A stretch of DNA of 56,714 nt from Lentisphaeria bacterium. Lineage in GTDB: Bacteria > Verrucomicrobiota > Lentisphaeria > Victivallales > Victivallaceae. Positions 14,891-24,651 of the stretch are shown here, one piece after another (position 1 is the first letter of the stretch; every line of letters begins with the position of its first letter). Made by a program: the position numbers and the translations under genes. A model generated the notes under the pieces. That model was not told the DNA's origin, made no database searches, and was given only the letters and a program-made list of their open reading frames with translations. The DNA lies in the NCBI GenBank assembly GCA_017504585.1, contig JAFVQX010000133.1, positions 1-56,714 of the forward strand, in the 5' to 3' direction.

Positions 14891-15943
14891 TCATTCCACG
14901 ACCGTTACCGGTACGTCGCTTGTTTCCACATAGCCCACGGTTTCGGCAATATAGCCGTTTTTGCGGGCGATCTCCAATGCCTTGGCTTCGTCAGCTTTGG
15001 GTACAAACCAGACCATACCCACGCCCATATTGAAGACACGGTAGGCTTCCTGATGGCTTACATTGCCTTTTTCCACCAGCAGCTTGAAGATCGGCGGCAT
15101 GGGCAGACTCTTGACTTTATCAAAGACCACACCGATACCTTCGGGCAGAATTCGCGGTACATTGTCGTAAAGTCCACCGCCGGTGATGTGGGCAATGCCG
15201 TCCAGCGCGATCTTGTTCTGCTGGGCTTCGCGGATCGCCGGATAGTAGCAAATGTGGGGCTTGAGCAATGCTTCGCCCACGCTTTCGCCATTGAGTTCGT
15301 CCAGCACGGTATCCACCGAATAATTGCAAATATCGAACACGATCTTGCGGGCAAGGCTGAAACCGTTGGTGTGCAAGCCGTTGGATGCCAGCCCGATCGC
15401 CACATGGCCGGGGGCGATCTTTTCGCCGGTGATGATTTCATCTTTTTCCACGATACCGGTGATCACGCCCACCAGGTCAAAGTCATCGCCGTACATACCG
15501 GGCATTTCGGCTGTTTCGCCGCCCAGAACGGCACAGTTGGCTGCTTTGCAAGCGTCGGCGATACCGCCGAGGACTTCTTCGTAAAGCGGGCTGCGGAGTT
15601 TGCCGATACCAATGTAGTCCATAAAGTAGACCGGTTCGGCGCCCTGTACGGAAATATCGTTGATACAATGGTTCACGATATCAAAACCCACAGTGTCATA
15701 TTTCTGCATCATCGCTGCGATCATCAGCTTGGTGCCTACACCGTCGATGCTCGACACCATCACCGGATGCTTGTATTTGGCCAGATCGATCTGGAACAGA
15801 CCGCCGAAACCGCCGATGGGCGAGAGCATTTCCGGCCGCCGGGTTGCCGAAATACGGCCTTTTACTTGGGCAAGAAGATTCTGGGCCAAGTCAATATCCA
15901 CACCTGCAGATTTATAAAGATCGCTTTTTACATTGCCACTCAC
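14891..15943 (-). CDS. purM: Phosphoribosylformylglycinamidine cyclo-ligase PurM
   Basis: 350 aa, usual length. AIR synthase (EC 6.3.3.1), the fifth step of purine biosynthesis: ATP-dependent cyclisation of FGAM to AIR in the cytosol. Typical motifs are present: the N-terminal GGFGGLF, SSIDGVGTK with the ATP-binding segment, CINDISVQGAEP, LGGETAEMPG, and GLASNGLHTNG. Two GTG starts are possible (15952 and 15943). The second has a GAGGTG ribosome site 6 nt upstream while the first overlaps that site, so 15943 is preferred. It is the first gene of a purM - AI-2E permease - lipoprotein operon. Confidence 0.95.
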   Translation of the reverse strand: MSGNVKSDLYKSAGVDIDLAQNLLAQVKGRISATRRPEMLSPIGGFGGLFQIDLAKYKHPVMVSSIDGVGTKLMIAAMMQKYDTVGFDIVNHCINDISVQGAEPVYFMDYIGIGKLRSPLYEEVLGGIADACKAANCAVLGGETAEMPGMYGDDFDLVGVITGIVEKDEIITGEKIAPGHVAIGLASNGLHTNGFSLARKIVFDICNYSVDTVLDELNGESVGEALLKPHICYYPAIREAQQNKIALDGIAHITGGGLYDNVPRILPEGIGVVFDKVKSLPMPPIFKLLVEKGNVSHQEAYRVFNMGVGMVWFVPKADEAKALEIARKNGYIAETVGYVETSDVPVTVVE

Positions 15944-16032
15944 GATAGTCACCTCGTTATTTTAAATTTTTACAAAAAAATGGTTTCCTGTTAATTTACC
16001 GCCGGAATGTGCATTTTGCAAGTCCGGAACCC

Positions 16033-16680
16033 TTATTTAAATACATCTATGATCGCTTTTTCTGATCCGATGACCACCAACCGGTCTTCGGACTGCAAAA
16101 CCATGTTGGGATCCCAAACCGTTGTCATCTCCTGTCCGGGCTTTTTTACCAGCAATATTGTTATGTTGTATTTATTGCGTATATCCAGCGAACGGATGGT
16201 CTTGTTGATCATTTTTTCCGGAATGCCAACTTCGGCAATAAAGGAGCCTTTGAACTCGAACATATCGCTTATTTTGCTCATGCTCAACTTGGCGCAGAGC
16301 CGTTCTGCCACATCCTGGTCGGGCTGGATGACATGATCGGCGCCCAACCGCAGCAGGATACGCTTCTGGATGGCGCTGTTGGATTTTACATAAATATTTT
16401 TGGCGCCTTCCTGTTTGATCAGGGTCAATGCCAGGATAAGATCTTCGAAATGTGAACTCATACCCATGATGATGGCGTCAAATTTCTTTACGTCAAGCTC
16501 CCGGATAACATCGGGATTGCTTACATCGGCTACCAATGCTTCGGTAACTTTTTCCCGGATAGCCATTACGGCTTCGCGGTCGCAATCGACCACCACTACC
16601 TGATGGCCGGCGTCGCTCAATTCTGAAGCTACTTTGCTGCCGAATGATCCGGCTCCGAAAACAGCGTATGCTCCTTTCAT
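16033..16680 (-). CDS. ktrA: KtrA-like RCK subunit of potassium uptake
   Basis: 215 aa, normal for KtrA. It has an N-terminal RCK/TrkA-N Rossmann fold (FGAGSFGSKVA, with the acidic VVDCD at the end of the second strand) that binds NAD(H)/ATP, and a C-terminal RCK_C domain. KtrA forms an octameric ring on the cytoplasmic face of the KtrB channel and gates K+ flow by nucleotide. The neighbouring gene upstream encodes KtrB, 21 nt away, which supports the pair. An AAAGGG site precedes the ATG. Confidence 0.92.
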   Translation of the reverse strand: MKGAYAVFGAGSFGSKVASELSDAGHQVVVVDCDREAVMAIREKVTEALVADVSNPDVIRELDVKKFDAIIMGMSSHFEDLILALTLIKQEGAKNIYVKSNSAIQKRILLRLGADHVIQPDQDVAERLCAKLSMSKISDMFEFKGSFIAEVGIPEKMINKTIRSLDIRNKYNITILLVKKPGQEMTTVWDPNMVLQSEDRLVVIGSEKAIIDVFK

Positions 16681-16701
16681 AAAAACCCTTTCCTTATATT
16701 T

Positions 16702-18006
16702 TCAACCGATTATTATGCGTTCTTCGGGGTAACTTATGCGGCTGATCTTTTCCCGGTCAAGCAAAAAGAGGAAGATCGTGAACGGACCGATCCTGCCGAT
16801 AAACATAAATGCCATGATAAGCATTTTTGCCGGAACAGGCAATACACCTGTTACATCCATACTCATACCAGTTGTGGACAATGCCGATGCCGCTTCGAAC
16901 CACACCGCCTGTTCTGTATTGGCAAGCATGGGCGACAGCACCGCCGCCCCCGCCGCCACCAGCAGCACAAAAGTTACGATTATAGTAAATGATTTGAGTA
17001 TATTATCCATCGCTATCTCCCGCCGGAAGAGCAGCACCCGCCGGTTGCCCAGAAAGGTGTTGATGATCGCCAGCACTGCTACGCCCACAACGGTAACTTT
17101 CATGCCGCCGCCGGTGGAACCGGGCGCCGCACCGACCATCATAAAGATTATGATCATGGATATGCTGTTGGGCGAAAGTTCGCTCAATGGCACCGTAACA
17201 TATCCTGCGGTACGGGACGATACCGACATAAAAAATGCATCGATCCACGCTATGGGTGCGTTGCCTTCCAGATGTTCAAAAAGCTTTATCAAAAGCGTAC
17301 CCAGCACGATCAATATAACGGAGCTTATCACCACCAGCCGGGTGTGGATCTTGAGCAGCGCCACTTTGCGCCCGCTCTGCATAAGGTCATATATTACATA
17401 AATACCGATACCGCCGGCGACGATCAAAAATGCCACAATAAGTTTGATCGCCGGACCGAAACTTTGCAGACTGTCATCAAAGGGGCTGAACCCGGCATTG
17501 CAAAAACCGGCGACTGCATGGAATATACCGTAGTACAAACATTGCCAGAAGCTGAATTTGCCTTCCCAGGCAAAAGCTCCCAGCAGCAGTATGGCTCCGA
17601 TCGCTTCGATATGCAAGGTGTAGCTGATGATCATCTTGAGCAAACCCTCGGTATTGCGCAGCGAAAAATTATCACTCAAGTTTGACATCATCATCGTATT
17701 GCCAAAACTCATGCCCCGGCCGAGAAATAATATGATGGAGGCTGTAAGCCCCATAATGCCGATCCCGCCGATCTGCACCAGCAAAAGTATGATGATCTGC
17801 CCGACAAGGGTAAATTGCGAAATCGGCACACTGGTCAAGCCGGTTATGCACGATGCGCTGGTCGCCATAAATACCGCATCGCTCCACGATAATGCTTCAT
17901 TACCACGGTAACAAACCGGCATTTTCAGCAGCAGTGTGCCGGCGATTATCAGCAATACAAAAGAGAATATGAAGTAAAGCTGACTTTGTTTTACCAGACT
18001 TTTCAT
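16702..18006 (-). CDS. ktrB: KtrB-like potassium channel subunit
   Basis: 434 aa membrane protein of the TrkH/KtrB family. The four pore-loop repeats are visible with their filter glycines: CITGLTSV, GFCNAGFSPF, SRTAGYVTV and STTGMSMDV, each between membrane helices. It conducts K+ under control of KtrA, usually Na+-stimulated. Its ATG overlaps the stop of the metallophosphoesterase gene (ATGA at 18003-18006), placing it in the kinase - phosphoesterase - KtrB - KtrA operon. Confidence 0.93.
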   Translation of the reverse strand: MKSLVKQSQLYFIFSFVLLIIAGTLLLKMPVCYRGNEALSWSDAVFMATSASCITGLTSVPISQFTLVGQIIILLLVQIGGIGIMGLTASIILFLGRGMSFGNTMMMSNLSDNFSLRNTEGLLKMIISYTLHIEAIGAILLLGAFAWEGKFSFWQCLYYGIFHAVAGFCNAGFSPFDDSLQSFGPAIKLIVAFLIVAGGIGIYVIYDLMQSGRKVALLKIHTRLVVISSVILIVLGTLLIKLFEHLEGNAPIAWIDAFFMSVSSRTAGYVTVPLSELSPNSISMIIIFMMVGAAPGSTGGGMKVTVVGVAVLAIINTFLGNRRVLLFRREIAMDNILKSFTIIVTFVLLVAAGAAVLSPMLANTEQAVWFEAASALSTTGMSMDVTGVLPVPAKMLIMAFMFIGRIGPFTIFLFLLDREKISRISYPEERIIIG

Positions 18007-18830
18007 GCTTTATGCCCATTCCACCCGGCAAGGTCGATGCTTTCAAAAGAAAAACTGTTTTTTTCCGGGTCGTAATCAATGGCGCTTATGACGCCGTTGC
18101 GGGTCACGCTGCCGGCACAATTTTCGCCCCTGCCGCTGGCATCGACCCGGCAATAGGGCTTATGCACATGGCCGCACAAGGCAAGATCGATTGCGCTTTG
18201 CTGCATAAGTTTTAGTATGTTTTTCTGACCGAAAAGCCGGTGCCGCACCCGCAGTACCGGATGATCTTCGAACATGGGGTAATGAGTTACCAGTATCCGG
18301 GGACGGGACTTGGCTTCCCGGCAAATATCCTGCAGCCATTGGTCATCGCTTTTGCTGACAAATCCCCATGAGCAGAGCAAGTTCGACGGCCGGCTGGTGT
18401 TGAGCATCAGAAAATCCAATCCGCCGATAGTTCGCACCGCCGGGAGTTTGTCAAATGCATACTCTCCGCCGTTGAGGTAACTTACGGCATGGTGCATTGC
18501 CTCAACGCATTTGCGCCGCCTGACATAGCAGTCATGGTTGCCCGGCAGGTAAATCAGCGGTATATCCGACTTGACCAGCGGTTCCAATATTGCCAGCGTA
18601 CGCTCAAATTCGCCCGGCTGACCGGTGGAGGTCAGATCCCCCGTGCAGACTGCCGCATCGGGACGGACTGCCAGAATATAGCTGACTGCTTTTTCCAGCA
18701 ATTTCAAATCGTGCCGGAACCGTCGGCGGAAGCGGTAGTTGAATACTCCCACCCAGCGTTTATCGAAATACGCCATCCAATCTTCGGCGCTGCCGCCGGC
18801 GTGGGGGTCAGAAAAATGAACTATTTTCAT
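18003..18830 (-). CDS. Calcineurin-like metallophosphoesterase
   Basis: 275 aa, soluble. All metal-binding motifs of the class are present: SDPHAGG (Asp8, His10), CTGDLTS, YLPGNHDCY, VTHYPMF and CGHVHKPY. The layout resembles CpdA-type class III phosphodiesterases. The substrate could be cAMP, a phosphoprotein or lipid A precursor; the sequence alone does not decide. It starts 9 nt after the Ser/Thr kinase stop and overlaps the KtrB start, so kinase, phosphoesterase and K+ uptake are cotranscribed. Confidence 0.88.
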   Translation of the reverse strand: MKIVHFSDPHAGGSAEDWMAYFDKRWVGVFNYRFRRRFRHDLKLLEKAVSYILAVRPDAAVCTGDLTSTGQPGEFERTLAILEPLVKSDIPLIYLPGNHDCYVRRRKCVEAMHHAVSYLNGGEYAFDKLPAVRTIGGLDFLMLNTSRPSNLLCSWGFVSKSDDQWLQDICREAKSRPRILVTHYPMFEDHPVLRVRHRLFGQKNILKLMQQSAIDLALCGHVHKPYCRVDASGRGENCAGSVTRNGVISAIDYDPEKNSFSFESIDLAGWNGHKA

Positions 18831-18839
18831 AAATGCAAA

Positions 18840-21821
18840 TCAATGTTTTTTCTCGAAATCTTCCAATGCTTCTTTGAATGCCGGCCATGAACCGTAACTC
18901 TTTTTCAGCTGCGGCAGCTGTTGGTCGGTTGCCAGGAACAGCACCCGGGCAAAATATCTTTTGGCCAGTTGATTGACCTGTTTCTGCCAGAACTTATCCG
19001 GCGCTATTTCCGAAAGGTCGTTCTGCAGATTACCGTTATAAAGCATATAATAGAAGTACTGGTCGCTGCGCCCGAGGGGTGTTTCCACGATTTTCATGAA
19101 ATCCCGGACTTTCTGCACGTTTTTATCAAACAAAGATATCTTGTGTGTTTTGGGTCTGGGGGTAACCATCTTGGGTTTTGCCTTTGCTTTAGCTTTGGCG
19201 GGGGCTTTCTTTTTAGCCGGAGCTTTGGCGGCAGCCTTGCCTTTAGCCGGAGCCTTACCTTTGGCTTTGGCTGTAGATACTGCCTTGGGTTTGACCGGAG
19301 CTTTGGCTTTGGGTTTGACTTCCTGCGGTTTGAATTTTTCCAGCAGAACGATCATCGAACGGTTGGTCGAGGTTACGGTAATGGTGGATTTTTCCTGCTC
19401 GATAACTTTGCCTTTAAGCTTATTTTTTATCAGCAGATCGCTGATAAACTTACCCTGTTCAGCCACAACTTCCAGCCGTTTGGCATACTTGGCAAGTTTT
19501 TCTGCAGCTTGGGCAAAACCAGTGCGGGCGGCGACCCGCTGGGGCTCCGCTTTTGCCAACTCCAGCGCTTTCTCGAAACGCTGCCAATCGGCAGAACGCC
19601 CGCTGCGTGCAGCAGTGATCATGGCATGATCCAGCAAGCCCATCTTGCGCGGCAAGTCCGCCGCGTAATTTTCTGCCGACGCTTCGGAGAACACCAACGC
19701 CTCTTTTTCGGCATTGGCTATGCGCTCGCGGTACTCTCTGGCGGCCTGCTGTCTGGCGATCAACGCCACTTGGGCTTCATAAGCTTTGATCAACGGCTGA
19801 CGCGAAGGCGTTACATACACCCGCTCGTCGGCGGTGATAAAGCTTTCTTCCAGCGAGTTATAGAATTTTTTCTCGGCAGCATTGGCGGGTTTGAGTTTGT
19901 TATAACGCTGTTTCCAGGTCTGCACAAAGCTTGCTTCGTTGGTCAGATAAAGATCTTCGAGCTTGCTGGCTTCCCGCATGAAAGGCGAAACTTTTTCCAC
20001 CTTGGCTTCCGGAGTTTTGTATATTGGCGTATTGGGTGTAGTCATTACCGGAGCAATGACCGGAGCCGGCTCCACTTCGACTTTTTTCACCGGTTTGGCT
20101 GCCGGTTTGGCCGGAGTTTTTACTTCCACAGCTGGCTTGACCGGAGCCTTTTTATCCTGTTGGGCAAAGAGGAAGTACCACGCAGCACCACCACCGGCGG
20201 CAAGCACCAGCACGATGATAGTGAGTATCAACCACAACTTGGAAGATTTTTTCCTGACTTCCGGCGTGTCGGTTTCGCTGTTTTCTGCTTCGGCATTATC
20301 AGCCGTATCAACTGCAACTTCTTCTGTCGGAACTTCAGCTGCTGCGACGGCTTCTGCCGGAGTTTGATCTGCGGCGGCATTTTCTGCAGCATCAGCTGTT
20401 TCAACCGTTTCTGCCGGTGGCTCTTGAACGGCTGCTTCCGGTGCGGCGGCTTCTTCCGCAACTTCCGGTTCCGGAGCGGGTTCCGGAGCTGCCGCCGGGG
20501 CGACTTTCAGTTTTATGGGCGCCGGTTTTTCCGGTTCAGCTTCGCTTCGCTTCTGGTTCATAGCCAAATTGAGTGTGGACTCATTTTCGCTTACTGCGGG
20601 TTTTGCTCCAAGTTTGATCGTGGGCTTGACTGCCGGAGCAGGCGCTTCGGCAGCGGGGGCTTCGGCTGCTGGAGCTTCGGCCGCTGGTTTTTCGCTTTTT
20701 TCTTCCGGGGTTGGTTCGGTTTTTTGCCCGGCGATTTTCAGCGAAAGCTTATTGCCGCTGGCAGGCACTATGATCTTGGGTTGTGCTCCGGCGCCGGAAA
20801 GTCCGCCGCCCAGTTTGGGCTGAACGCCGGCTGCCGGGGCAGAACCCAGTTTGCTGCCGCTCAAACCGGCGGCTGGCTGATTGCTGTTGTCAAGAAAACT
20901 CTTCAAGTCTTTGGCAAGATCGGCGCAGTTCTGATAACGCTCTTCCGGCTTTTTTGCCATCATTTTTACGATTATATCGTTGAGTTTTTGCGGTATATTG
21001 CCATCTACGCTTTTTGGGGGAGTCAAAGTGCCGTAAACATGCTGCCGGGCGATCTCATCGGTATTTTCGCCGTTGTAAGGGAATTGACCGGTGATCAGGT
21101 GATAGAACGTGGCTCCCAAGCTGTAAATATCGCTGCGGGTATCAGTTACCACCCCGGTCAGCTGTTCAGGGCTTATATATTGCGGAGTGCCGACCACTTC
21201 TTCGCTTTCATCGTTGGCATCGTCGCCAAAAACTCCCGAGAGCCCCAAGTCTGCCAGTTTTATGCGGTCGTTCTTGCATTGCATGATGTTATCGGGCTTT
21301 ATGTCCCGATGGATGATCTTCTGTTCGCGCCATGCGCAATCCAGAGCGTTTGCCGCGTGCATGATGACTGTTGCCGCACGCCGGGGCTCGAGTTTCTTTT
21401 CTTCCTGCAATACTTCTTTCATGGTTTTGCCATCAATGAACTCCATGGCAAAGTAAAAGATCCCGTCTTCTTCGCCTACTGCGTAGGCCTGCACGATATT
21501 CGGGTGGTTGAGCTTGGCGGCAGAACGTGCTTCGCGGATAAACGCTTTTACCGATTCGGTATCTTTGGCAAATTCGGCGTTCAACACCTTGATTGCGGCG
21601 GGGCGGTCAAGGGAGAGCTGGTGGGCAAAGTAAACTATCCCCATGCCTCCTGCACCATGCTTGCGTATAATTAAAAAATCCCCCAGCATCATGCCGGGTG
21701 CCAATCGTTCGGAAGGCATGTTGACCGGTTTGGAGCAATAGGCACACTCGGTGGCGGCTCCCGGCTCCCAGGTCTCCGACGCAATAATGCCGCTACAGTG
21801 CGGGCATTGAAAACGGATCAT
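18840..21821 (-). CDS. Hanks-type Ser/Thr kinase with transmembrane segment
   Basis: 993 aa. A Cys4 zinc-ribbon-like head (Cys6, 9, 26, 29) is followed by a Pkn2-type kinase domain (about 46-312): glycine loop GAGGMG, Lys78, Glu97, HRDIKPDN with catalytic Asp173, a DLG variant of DFG at 191-193, and GTPQYISPEQ. Then come an Ala/Pro/Glu-rich linker (about 315-525, with AEAPAAEAPAAEAP), one membrane helix (529-552), and an outside region of coiled-coil character. That region carries a Lys/Ala/Pro-rich stretch (about 835-892) and a helical C-terminus. It is a membrane-anchored signalling kinase; the ligand is unknown. It leads an operon with a phosphoesterase and KtrB/KtrA. An SD-like CGGAG lies before the ATG. 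Confidence 0.92.
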   Translation of the reverse strand: MIRFQCPHCSGIIASETWEPGAATECAYCSKPVNMPSERLAPGMMLGDFLIIRKHGAGGMGIVYFAHQLSLDRPAAIKVLNAEFAKDTESVKAFIREARSAAKLNHPNIVQAYAVGEEDGIFYFAMEFIDGKTMKEVLQEEKKLEPRRAATVIMHAANALDCAWREQKIIHRDIKPDNIMQCKNDRIKLADLGLSGVFGDDANDESEEVVGTPQYISPEQLTGVVTDTRSDIYSLGATFYHLITGQFPYNGENTDEIARQHVYGTLTPPKSVDGNIPQKLNDIIVKMMAKKPEERYQNCADLAKDLKSFLDNSNQPAAGLSGSKLGSAPAAGVQPKLGGGLSGAGAQPKIIVPASGNKLSLKIAGQKTEPTPEEKSEKPAAEAPAAEAPAAEAPAPAVKPTIKLGAKPAVSENESTLNLAMNQKRSEAEPEKPAPIKLKVAPAAAPEPAPEPEVAEEAAAPEAAVQEPPAETVETADAAENAAADQTPAEAVAAAEVPTEEVAVDTADNAEAENSETDTPEVRKKSSKLWLILTIIVLVLAAGGGAAWYFLFAQQDKKAPVKPAVEVKTPAKPAAKPVKKVEVEPAPVIAPVMTTPNTPIYKTPEAKVEKVSPFMREASKLEDLYLTNEASFVQTWKQRYNKLKPANAAEKKFYNSLEESFITADERVYVTPSRQPLIKAYEAQVALIARQQAAREYRERIANAEKEALVFSEASAENYAADLPRKMGLLDHAMITAARSGRSADWQRFEKALELAKAEPQRVAARTGFAQAAEKLAKYAKRLEVVAEQGKFISDLLIKNKLKGKVIEQEKSTITVTSTNRSMIVLLEKFKPQEVKPKAKAPVKPKAVSTAKAKGKAPAKGKAAAKAPAKKKAPAKAKAKAKPKMVTPRPKTHKISLFDKNVQKVRDFMKIVETPLGRSDQYFYYMLYNGNLQNDLSEIAPDKFWQKQVNQLAKRYFARVLFLATDQQLPQLKKSYGSWPAFKEALEDFEKKH

Positions 21822-22065
21822 AGATCACACTCCGGTTTTAGAATTTAAACAAATATAATACATAGCGTAATATAGCCCCGGAAAATGCTAATGACTAATT
21901 TTCAACGGTATAAATATCTGTTTTTTTACAATTTAATTGCAAAATTGTATGATTTTGCGGGGTTTTTCAGCAATTTTGCCGGAAAAATGTACCTTTATGA
22001 GTCAAAATAATGCGATCTTATTGCCGGAAGATGGGTCAAAAACAGTTCTGCGATGGCTTTGCCGT

Positions 22066-23124
22066 TCAGTTTTTAAATCCCCATTCCAGCAATTTAGCTG
22101 TAAAGGCAAAGCAGTTCTGCCGCTTGCTGAATCCGGTAACCACCCCCGCCAGACGCCGGTTGCCCCGGCGGCAGCTGAATGCCAGGCAATGTCCGGCAGC
22201 GTTGGTGTAGCCGGTTTTCAAACCTTCCATGCCTTTGACTTTGCCCAGCAGTTGATTGCCGTTGCGCAAATTGCCGTGCCGGGAATTTTTCTCTCTGCAG
22301 GAAGTGTAGCGCAGGATCATGGGGTAATCATAGATGCGCTCAATAAGTTTAACCATGTCATGACAGCTGGCAATATTCATACGCGCATCGGTCGTTTTTT
22401 TCTCGTAGATGGGCAATCCGTTGGCGTTGTGGAATTTTGCTGAAGTCATATTTATTGCGGCAGCTTTCCGGTTCATCAGTTTGATGAATTCGTTGCTGTC
22501 GCCGTTGCCGAAATATTCGGCGATCAGGTGCGCCGCATCGTTGGCACTTTTGAGCATGGAGTAGAGAAAAAGCTCGTGCAGACGGACTTTTTCGCCGGGG
22601 CGGAGTTTGATTTTTACCGGAGCAGTGAGGGTGCATTCGGTGGAAACAGTTACCCGGGTATTAAGGTCGATATCGTTTTTGCGCTCCAATTCTTCAAACG
22701 CTGTGTAGATGGTCAAAAGTTTGGTCAGCGAGGCAATAGGTACGCCTTGATTGCTGTTTTTCTCCCAAATGACCTGCCGGGTATCCAGATCCACCAGTAT
22801 ACCGGCTTTCAGCGGGGTTTTAGCCAGCGCTGCCGGAAGAAGTTTGCGCTTTGAAAAATCAAAGTCCGCAGTATAAGACGGGTGATCGGTGCTTTTGAAC
22901 CGGTGTTTTTTTACGGGCGCGGGCGGCAATGCCGGAAGCGGCTCCGGTTGCGGTATAGGTTCGGCGGTGGGTTGTTCTGCCGGAGTCGGGATTTTTTCGG
23001 CTGCCGCCGGAGTTTTATCTGCCGCCGGACGGGTGGAACTTCTTACTGCGGTGGAGATGGCAAAACTTAATACGACCGCAAAAATTATCAAACATACGAT
23101 CAGCGCAACGATCTTCTCGCGCAT
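22066..23124 (-). CDS. D-alanyl-D-alanine carboxypeptidase (S11)
   Basis: 352 aa penicillin-binding protein of peptidase family S11. An N-terminal membrane anchor is followed by a Pro/Ala-rich linker (about 30-75) and the catalytic domain with SxxK (SLTK, Ser132), SxN (SAN, 193-195) and KTG (303-305). It trims the terminal D-Ala from peptidoglycan stem peptides in the periplasm. There is no obvious C-terminal amphipathic helix beyond KLLEWGFKN. The ATG at 23124 is preferred (AAGGGTG upstream); an in-frame ATG at 23181 would add 19 residues. Confidence 0.92.
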   Translation of the reverse strand: MREKIVALIVCLIIFAVVLSFAISTAVRSSTRPAADKTPAAAEKIPTPAEQPTAEPIPQPEPLPALPPAPVKKHRFKSTDHPSYTADFDFSKRKLLPAALAKTPLKAGILVDLDTRQVIWEKNSNQGVPIASLTKLLTIYTAFEELERKNDIDLNTRVTVSTECTLTAPVKIKLRPGEKVRLHELFLYSMLKSANDAAHLIAEYFGNGDSNEFIKLMNRKAAAINMTSAKFHNANGLPIYEKKTTDARMNIASCHDMVKLIERIYDYPMILRYTSCREKNSRHGNLRNGNQLLGKVKGMEGLKTGYTNAAGHCLAFSCRRGNRRLAGVVTGFSKRQNCFAFTAKLLEWGFKN

Positions 23125-23373
23125 GGCAACACCCTTGTTTTGTACAGTTGATTTGTATATTATACTTAAGTAATATAACACCGGGTAATCAAGTTTGCTC
23201 CATTCTGACGCATTTTTTTATGTTTTTTCGTTTGTATTTATCAAATCAAAGGATTATATTTTGCTTTGAGGACTTTTGAAAACAGCTTTTCAGATAAACC
23301 GGCGCTCTGCGGTGGGGATCAGACTGCATCGTTTTTTTGATGGCGCAACCCAACAAGTTCACGATCGAAGCAT

Positions 23374-24627
23374 ATGAAAGTATTGTTTGTACTTGCGGAG
23401 TTCAACCGCAGAAAATGGAATTCGGTAAGCGATCAGGCATGGAATATTGCCCGGCGCCTGACTGCCGATAAGCAGATACAATGCGTTATAGCTGCCGGAC
23501 GGAACGCTCATGAAGCGGCGCTGGAAGAGGTCTGTTCTGTGCCCATACGACGTTTTTCGCCCAAAATATCGTGGCTGGATAAACTCTCCGGCAAGGCTCC
23601 TGCTGATTTGCTGAAAAACAATGCAGAGCTGCCGGGTCTGGAAATATATTTGCATAAAAATAACTTTGATCTTGTGCACATAATGTGCCACGGTAAACTC
23701 GCGGCGCAAGCGGCGGCGGCAGCCCGGAAAAAGAATGTGCCATATATGCAAACTTTGCGCAGCGGAGATATGGAATGTCCCGGTTTTTTTGCCCGGCGCG
23801 GCAGCAACGCTGCAGAGTCTGCCGTAAAATATCTTAAAGAGCACCGCCTCTGGCTGGAAAATGCCTCCATGATCTTTTGTACCGACCACCGGTTGCGCCG
23901 GTGGCTGGCTGCCGGGTCGGGGGATCGGCGTTTGACGTATTGGCAATACGGAGTGGGGAAGGAGTTTTTTGCCGCAAACAGCAAAGTGGATTTCCGGCAG
24001 GAGTTTCAACTGCCGGCGGCAACGCCGCTTTTGCTGACTGTGGGGGAAATATCAGAAAGTAAAAATCAGAAGATGCTTCTGGAAGTGGCAAGTCTGCTGA
24101 AGGTCCGGGGCATGAATTGCAAGCTTGTGGTGATCGGCTGGGCGGAAAATAATAAAGTCATGCAGGATTTTCAGTATGCCATTGCCCGGAACAAACTTGA
24201 ACAGTCAGTAGTATTGATACCCGGTTTGCCGCCGGGTGATGAACGGTTCCGGGCGGCATTTCATGCAGCATCGCTGGTTCTGCTGCCGGCGAGATACGAT
24301 GTTTCGGCATCGGCAGTGCTGGAGGCATGGGCTGCCGGGGTGCCGGTGATCGCTTCGCCGGCAGGTTCCGGCGGCGATTTGATCGTGGATAAGGAAAATG
24401 GCAGAATTGCAGATCCGCAGGATTTCCGGCAATGGGTAAAGTGCTGCGAAGAACTTTTAAGCGAGCGCCAGCGGTCAACCAACGAAAAGATGCGTTCGGC
24501 CGGGCGCAGTAAGGCTCTGGAACTGCTTTGGGAAAAACGCATCGACGAACTTGTTGAAATTTATCAAATAAGTGGTATATTAAATAAACGGGGCAATTTG
24601 AAAACAGCAAAGAATTACGGTGAATAA
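23374..24627 (+). CDS. Glycosyltransferase family 4
   Basis: 417 aa GT-B fold. N-terminal domain: MKVLFVLAEFNRR and the acceptor-side VHIMCHGKLAAQA. C-terminal domain: the donor-binding region with LLTVGEISESKNQKMLLEVA and the GT4 EX7E-like segment (RYDVSASAVLEAWAAGVPVIASPAGSGG). It should transfer a sugar from a nucleotide donor to a polysaccharide or lipid acceptor in the cytoplasm. It is followed by pyrC with only 24 nt between, but no partner glycan genes are near, so the product is unknown. Confidence 0.85.
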   Translation: MKVLFVLAEFNRRKWNSVSDQAWNIARRLTADKQIQCVIAAGRNAHEAALEEVCSVPIRRFSPKISWLDKLSGKAPADLLKNNAELPGLEIYLHKNNFDLVHIMCHGKLAAQAAAAARKKNVPYMQTLRSGDMECPGFFARRGSNAAESAVKYLKEHRLWLENASMIFCTDHRLRRWLAAGSGDRRLTYWQYGVGKEFFAANSKVDFRQEFQLPAATPLLLTVGEISESKNQKMLLEVASLLKVRGMNCKLVVIGWAENNKVMQDFQYAIARNKLEQSVVLIPGLPPGDERFRAAFHAASLVLLPARYDVSASAVLEAWAAGVPVIASPAGSGGDLIVDKENGRIADPQDFRQWVKCCEELLSERQRSTNEKMRSAGRSKALELLWEKRIDELVEIYQISGILNKRGNLKTAKNYGE

Positions 24628-24651
24628 CCTTATAAATACAGGAAGAATTTT

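Noticed and set aside
18921-21674. A 917-aa plus-strand open frame opposite the kinase
   Set aside because: It mirrors the Ala/Lys-rich coding strand (hence Phe/Gly/Cys runs), has no motif and no ribosome site.
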